Below, one piece after another: positions 61,661 to 64,000 of a DNA stretch of 64,000 nucleotides (positions are counted from its first letter, which is position 1; each line of letters starts with the position of its first letter). Source of the DNA: UMGS1696 sp964621165 (lineage in GTDB: Bacteria > Bacillota > Clostridia > Oscillospirales > CAG-272); NCBI GenBank assembly GCA_964621165.1, contig CAZULC010000009.1, forward strand, positions 1-64,000. Direction: 5' to 3'. Made by a program: the position numbers and the translations under genes. A model generated the notes under the pieces. The model saw only the letters and a list, made by a program, of their open reading frames with translations, did no database searches and was not told where the DNA came from.

Positions 61661-61773
61661 AAAGAATTACGGTCGGCTGAAAGCCGATGAAAAATGGTGG
61701 GGTACCATTTTTCAAGTAATTCTTTAGCGTGAAAGCAGCTGATGTAAAAATCAAGCTGCACCTAATCTTTCAC
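61661..61773. repeat. Structured intergenic repeat, copy C (rpsB-tsf)
   Basis: Outer arms AAAGAATTAC (61661-61670) and GTAATTCTTT (61716-61725) enclose hairpins TCGGCT/AGCCGA (61673-61687) and GAAAAATGG/CCATTTTTC (61689-61713). The third hairpin is closed by GTGAAAG (61729-61735) and CTTTCAC (61767-61773), with an inner CAGCT/AGCTG. The paired changes relative to copies A and B keep every stem. It begins only four bases beyond the rpsB stop. Confidence 0.88.
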
Positions 61774-61776
61774 GCG

Positions 61777-62532
61777 TTAGTTTTTAGCTTCCTCTGCGTC
61801 CTGTTCTTCTTCAGCAGCTGTGATTGCGGGTTCTGCTTCGTTCAGCTGTTCGCCCTGCTTGCCTTCGAGAACTGCGTCTGCGATAACGGATGTGATGAGT
61901 CTGATCCCGCGGATTGCGTCGTCGTTGCCGGGGATGATGTAGTCAGCGTCATCGGGGTCGCAGTTTGTATCAACGATAGCCACAACCGGAATGCCCAGCT
62001 TCTTGCACTCGAGAACGGCGTTGTGTTCCTTTCTCGGGTCCACGATGAACACGGCTGAGGGAAGTCCGTCCATGTTCTTGATACCGCCGAGGTTCTTTTC
62101 AAGGTTGTAGATTTCCTTCTGGAGAGATGCTACTTCCTTCTTGGGGAGCATGTCGAATGTGCCGTCCTCCTGCATCTTTTCAAGGGAACGGAGTCTTTCA
62201 ATGGATGTTCTGATGGTCTTGTAGTTGGTGAGCATACCGCCGAGCCATCTCTCGTTTACGTAGTACATTCCGCAGCGTTCTGCTTCTTCACGGATTGTGT
62301 CGGCAGCCTGCTTCTTTGTACCTACGAAGAGGAGCTTTCCGCCGTCCTCGGTCATCTGACGGACGAACATGTATGCTTCCTCAAACTTTTTGATAGTCTT
62401 TGACAGGTCGATGATGTACACGCCGTTTCTTTCGGTGAAGATGTACTCAGCCATTTTGGGGTTCCAGCGTCTGGTGTGGTGTCCGAAATGAACACCTGCT
62501 TCGAGAAGCTGCTTGATTGAAACTATAGACAT
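61777..62532 (-). CDS. rpsB: 30S ribosomal protein S2
   Basis: A 251-residue ribosomal protein. KQLLEAGVHFGHHTRRWNPKMAEYIF, LFVGTKKQAADTI, VNERWLGGMLTNYKTI and IPVVAIVDTNCDPDDADYIIPGNDDAIRGI are highly conserved. AAGGAGG precedes the ATG at 62532. It heads the block that ends with polC. Confidence 0.97.
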   Translation of the reverse strand: MSIVSIKQLLEAGVHFGHHTRRWNPKMAEYIFTERNGVYIIDLSKTIKKFEEAYMFVRQMTEDGGKLLFVGTKKQAADTIREEAERCGMYYVNERWLGGMLTNYKTIRTSIERLRSLEKMQEDGTFDMLPKKEVASLQKEIYNLEKNLGGIKNMDGLPSAVFIVDPRKEHNAVLECKKLGIPVVAIVDTNCDPDDADYIIPGNDDAIRGIRLITSVIADAVLEGKQGEQLNEAEPAITAAEEEQDAEEAKN

Positions 62533-62822
62533 TTTTATGTCCTCCTTCGGTTGTTCCACCGCGTCCCAGCACTGCCGCCTGTATTTTACGAAAGTCCATT
62601 TCAAGAGAAATTGCACTTTCAGCGAAAACCTCATCCGGCCGCGTCTTCCGTTTTATGGAAAACTTTGTCAGCCGGAGCAGAGCTCGCATAAAAAATGACG
62701 TCTCTTTGCTTTCGTCCATTTACCGCACCGCTCTTTATCAGTGGAATGCGGCTGTATTTGGCACCTAGCATATGCTTATCGGGACGCGTGTGTATTTATT
62801 CATGCGGTTTCCCGCATACTTT
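62533..62822 (-). other. Long 5' leader of rpsB
   Basis: About 285 nt separate the promoter from the rpsB ATG. The leader begins with a strong GNRA-like hairpin ATGCGG-GAAA-CCGCAT (about 62816-62800) and contains other self-complementary runs. An autoregulatory S2 leader is possible, but I cannot match a known family. No convincing gene lies in it; a minus-strand frame through it lacks a ribosome site. Confidence 0.4.
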
Positions 62823-62825
62823 GGT

Positions 62826-62854
62826 ATTATACCATACTTTTCTTCAAATTACAA
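62826..62854 (-). promoter_or_regulatory. Promoter of rpsB
   Basis: On the minus strand TTGTAA (62854-62849) and TATAAT (62831-62826), 17 bp apart, with a TGG extended element before the -10. Confidence 0.65.
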
Positions 62855-62892
62855 TATCGCGAGTATTATTAACAGAAAATTTACAATATCCG

Positions 62893-63198
62893 TCACCATG
62901 AGAAGAACCAGTTTTTCTTCCGCCGGTCCGGACGGGGTTTGTCATCACAGCCGCAGGTGGCGCAGTTGTCCTTTATGTCGACGAGAATCGTGTCTCCGCC
63001 TATGCATTTGATGTCGTTCCAGCAGATTTTGATCTGATTCCTGCCGCCAACTACGGAGAAGTACCTTTCGCAGACGTATATTGCCGCGATTTTGCCGCAG
63101 TCAGAGTCGATTTCGAGGTCGGTCACGTATCCCAGCCGCCGTCCGTTGCACACATTAATTACGTCCTTTTCGCGGATTTCGCAGAAAGTTGATGTCAT
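62893..63198 (-). CDS. YlmC/YmxH-family PRC-barrel sporulation protein
   Basis: A 101-residue protein with a PRC-barrel: FCEIREKDVINVCNGRRLGYVTDLEIDSDCGKI and IKCIGGDTILVDI. This small family is widespread in spore-forming Bacillota; the role is unclear. The C-terminus has a CATCGC pair. GGGGGGAT lies before the ATG at 63198; the frame begins 12 codons earlier. Confidence 0.85.
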   Translation of the reverse strand: MTSTFCEIREKDVINVCNGRRLGYVTDLEIDSDCGKIAAIYVCERYFSVVGGRNQIKICWNDIKCIGGDTILVDIKDNCATCGCDDKPRPDRRKKNWFFSW

Positions 63199-63280
63199 GT
63201 TATCCCCCCGGTTCGTTTGAATTAAGGAACTCACTGCATTATATGCTGGACCGTAGATAATTTTTCGCCGGAATCAAACG

Positions 63281-63315
63281 AAAAAAGTCCGGACAGCGCA
63301 TACCATCCGGACAGT
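63281..63315 (-). terminator. Terminator of the solute-binding protein gene
   Basis: On the minus strand GTCCGGA (63312-63306) pairs with TCCGGAC (63293-63287), followed by TTTTTTC. It lies 31 bp past the stop of the gene at 63347. Confidence 0.85.
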
Positions 63316-63346
63316 TTTATTTAGTTACAATTTTACCGCGGCTATA

Positions 63347-64000
63347 TTACATTGAAGGATATAGATCTTCATACCACGCAGTGTAGATGGATACGGGGGA
63401 GTTTTCGTTTTCCGTGTCTGTCAATTCAATGAAGGTCTCGTTGTTCTTGATTTCATCCTTGAACGCGGCTATAGCTTCGTCAAATTCAGCGTAGGTGAGC
63501 GCGTCGAGCTTTTCCTTGTATTCCTTGGAAATCTTGTCAAGCTCTGCAAGTGAAGCCTTGTTTTCGTCGTTCACGTAGCCGTCAAACTTCATGTATGGGC
63601 TTGTGCTGGAGTCAAGGTTCTGCTGCTTGCCATAATCCCAGTAGTCCATAGAGATGCCTTCTCCAGGATAAGTCATGTAGACGTTGCCCGTGTCAACAAG
63701 GTTCATCTGATAATCATTGTTAAGAATCTTTATGGTTTCCTGAGTGTCCTCATCCTCGTATTCCCAGTTTACACCTTCAACGCCGTACTGCAGAACAGTT
63801 CTGAGTTCCTTGTCGGTGTTAATGAGGGTGATGATTTCCATGGATCTGGAGAGACTCTTTGAGAATGTGCTGACTGCGAACATATGACCATAAGCATCAT
63901 CCTCAGTCATCATCGGCTTTGCATATACATTTACATAGTAGTCCTCGCCATACTGTTCAGCAATGGAAGCATCGCCGGAAATTACACCTACAGCAAACTT
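63347..64000 (-). CDS. Extracellular solute-binding protein, C-terminal part (cut by the window edge)
   Basis: The last 217 residues are in the window, in frame to base 64000. GHMFAVSTFSKSLSRSMEIITLINTDKELRTVLQYGVEGVNWEYEDED is the type of late segment seen in family 1 oligosaccharide- or lipo-oligosaccharide-binding lipoproteins of ABC importers in gut Clostridia. The final part is helical. Unlike the solute-binding gene at 0.8-3.2 kb it is intact here. The N-terminus with the lipobox is outside the window. Confidence 0.82.
   Translation of the reverse strand, partial: KFAVGVISGDASIAEQYGEDYYVNVYAKPMMTEDDAYGHMFAVSTFSKSLSRSMEIITLINTDKELRTVLQYGVEGVNWEYEDEDTQETIKILNNDYQMNLVDTGNVYMTYPGEGISMDYWDYGKQQNLDSSTSPYMKFDGYVNDENKASLAELDKISKEYKEKLDALTYAEFDEAIAAFKDEIKNNETFIELTDTENENSPVSIYTAWYEDLYPSM

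Noticed and set aside
62447..62719. 90-codon minus frame in the rpsB leader
   Set aside because: It has no ribosome site, overlaps the rpsB start in another frame and shows no family resemblance.

Overview
The window looks like a chromosomal piece of an anaerobic, spore-forming-lineage Clostridia (Bacillota), probably an uncultured gut or rumen member of the Oscillospirales or a neighbouring order. The reasons are the rpsB-tsf-pyrH-frr-uppS-cdsA-dxr-rseP-ispG-polC gene order, a PolC-type replicase, SpoIVA and a YlmC/YmxH-like PRC-barrel protein, the [FeFe]-hydrogenase maturases HydE/HydG/HydF, a transketolase split into two subunits, and strong AAGGAGG ribosome sites with TTGACA-N17-TATAAT promoters. 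All family names are from recognition of the translated sequence; no search was run.

Layout. 1-6 kb: decayed accessory genes (transglutaminase-like remnant, a wrecked solute-binding lipoprotein, a frameshifted lipoprotein, a DUF2828-like remnant), one tRNA-Ser and a short tandem repeat. 6.8-11.7 kb: hydrogenase maturation cluster (TM1266-type regulator, broken SMI1/KNR4-like gene, hydE, hydG, hydF). 11.7-18 kb: M24 aminopeptidase, an orphan corrinoid protein behind an unusual leader, a SAM methyltransferase, tRNA-Pro, and broken GNAT and MerR genes. 18-22.4 kb: zinc-ribbon membrane protein and three tandem XRE regulators, one broken. 22.7-26 kb: split transketolase plus sn-glycerol-1-phosphate dehydrogenase. 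26.5-31.8 kb: 2-hydroxyacid dehydrogenase, hemW, lepA, a phosphoglycerate-mutase-family protein. 31.9-35.5 kb: copper export operon (copA, copZ-like, methyltransferase). 35.5-40.3 kb: lipoprotein, GDPD, two membrane proteins and a 100-N gap. 40.4-49.4 kb: secA, trmL-like gene, cardiolipin synthase, SGNH hydrolase, spoIVA and a frameshifted secreted protein. 49.5-63.2 kb: the translation/isoprenoid/envelope/replication block, all on the minus strand. The right edge cuts a solute-binding protein.

Two patterns stand out. First, a structured intergenic element occurs at three loci (19.9, 37.7-38.0 and 61.7 kb). Each copy has a 10-bp outer stem enclosing two hairpins, followed by a third hairpin closed by GTGAAA/TTTCAC. 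The copies differ by paired, compensatory changes, and each lies between two minus-strand genes in the same orientation, one of them rpsB-tsf. I do not recognise it. Second, about eleven accessory genes are broken, by at least 20 lesions in total, while about 30 housekeeping genes including the 4.4-kb polC are open. This argues for real gene decay more than for random sequencing error, although several lesions are single-base losses in homopolymers.

The leader of the corrinoid-protein gene is also odd: a 31-codon ORF with a perfect ribosome site and ten serine codons, whose start codon lies inside a 9-bp stem. No CRISPR array, prophage, transposase or defence system was seen.
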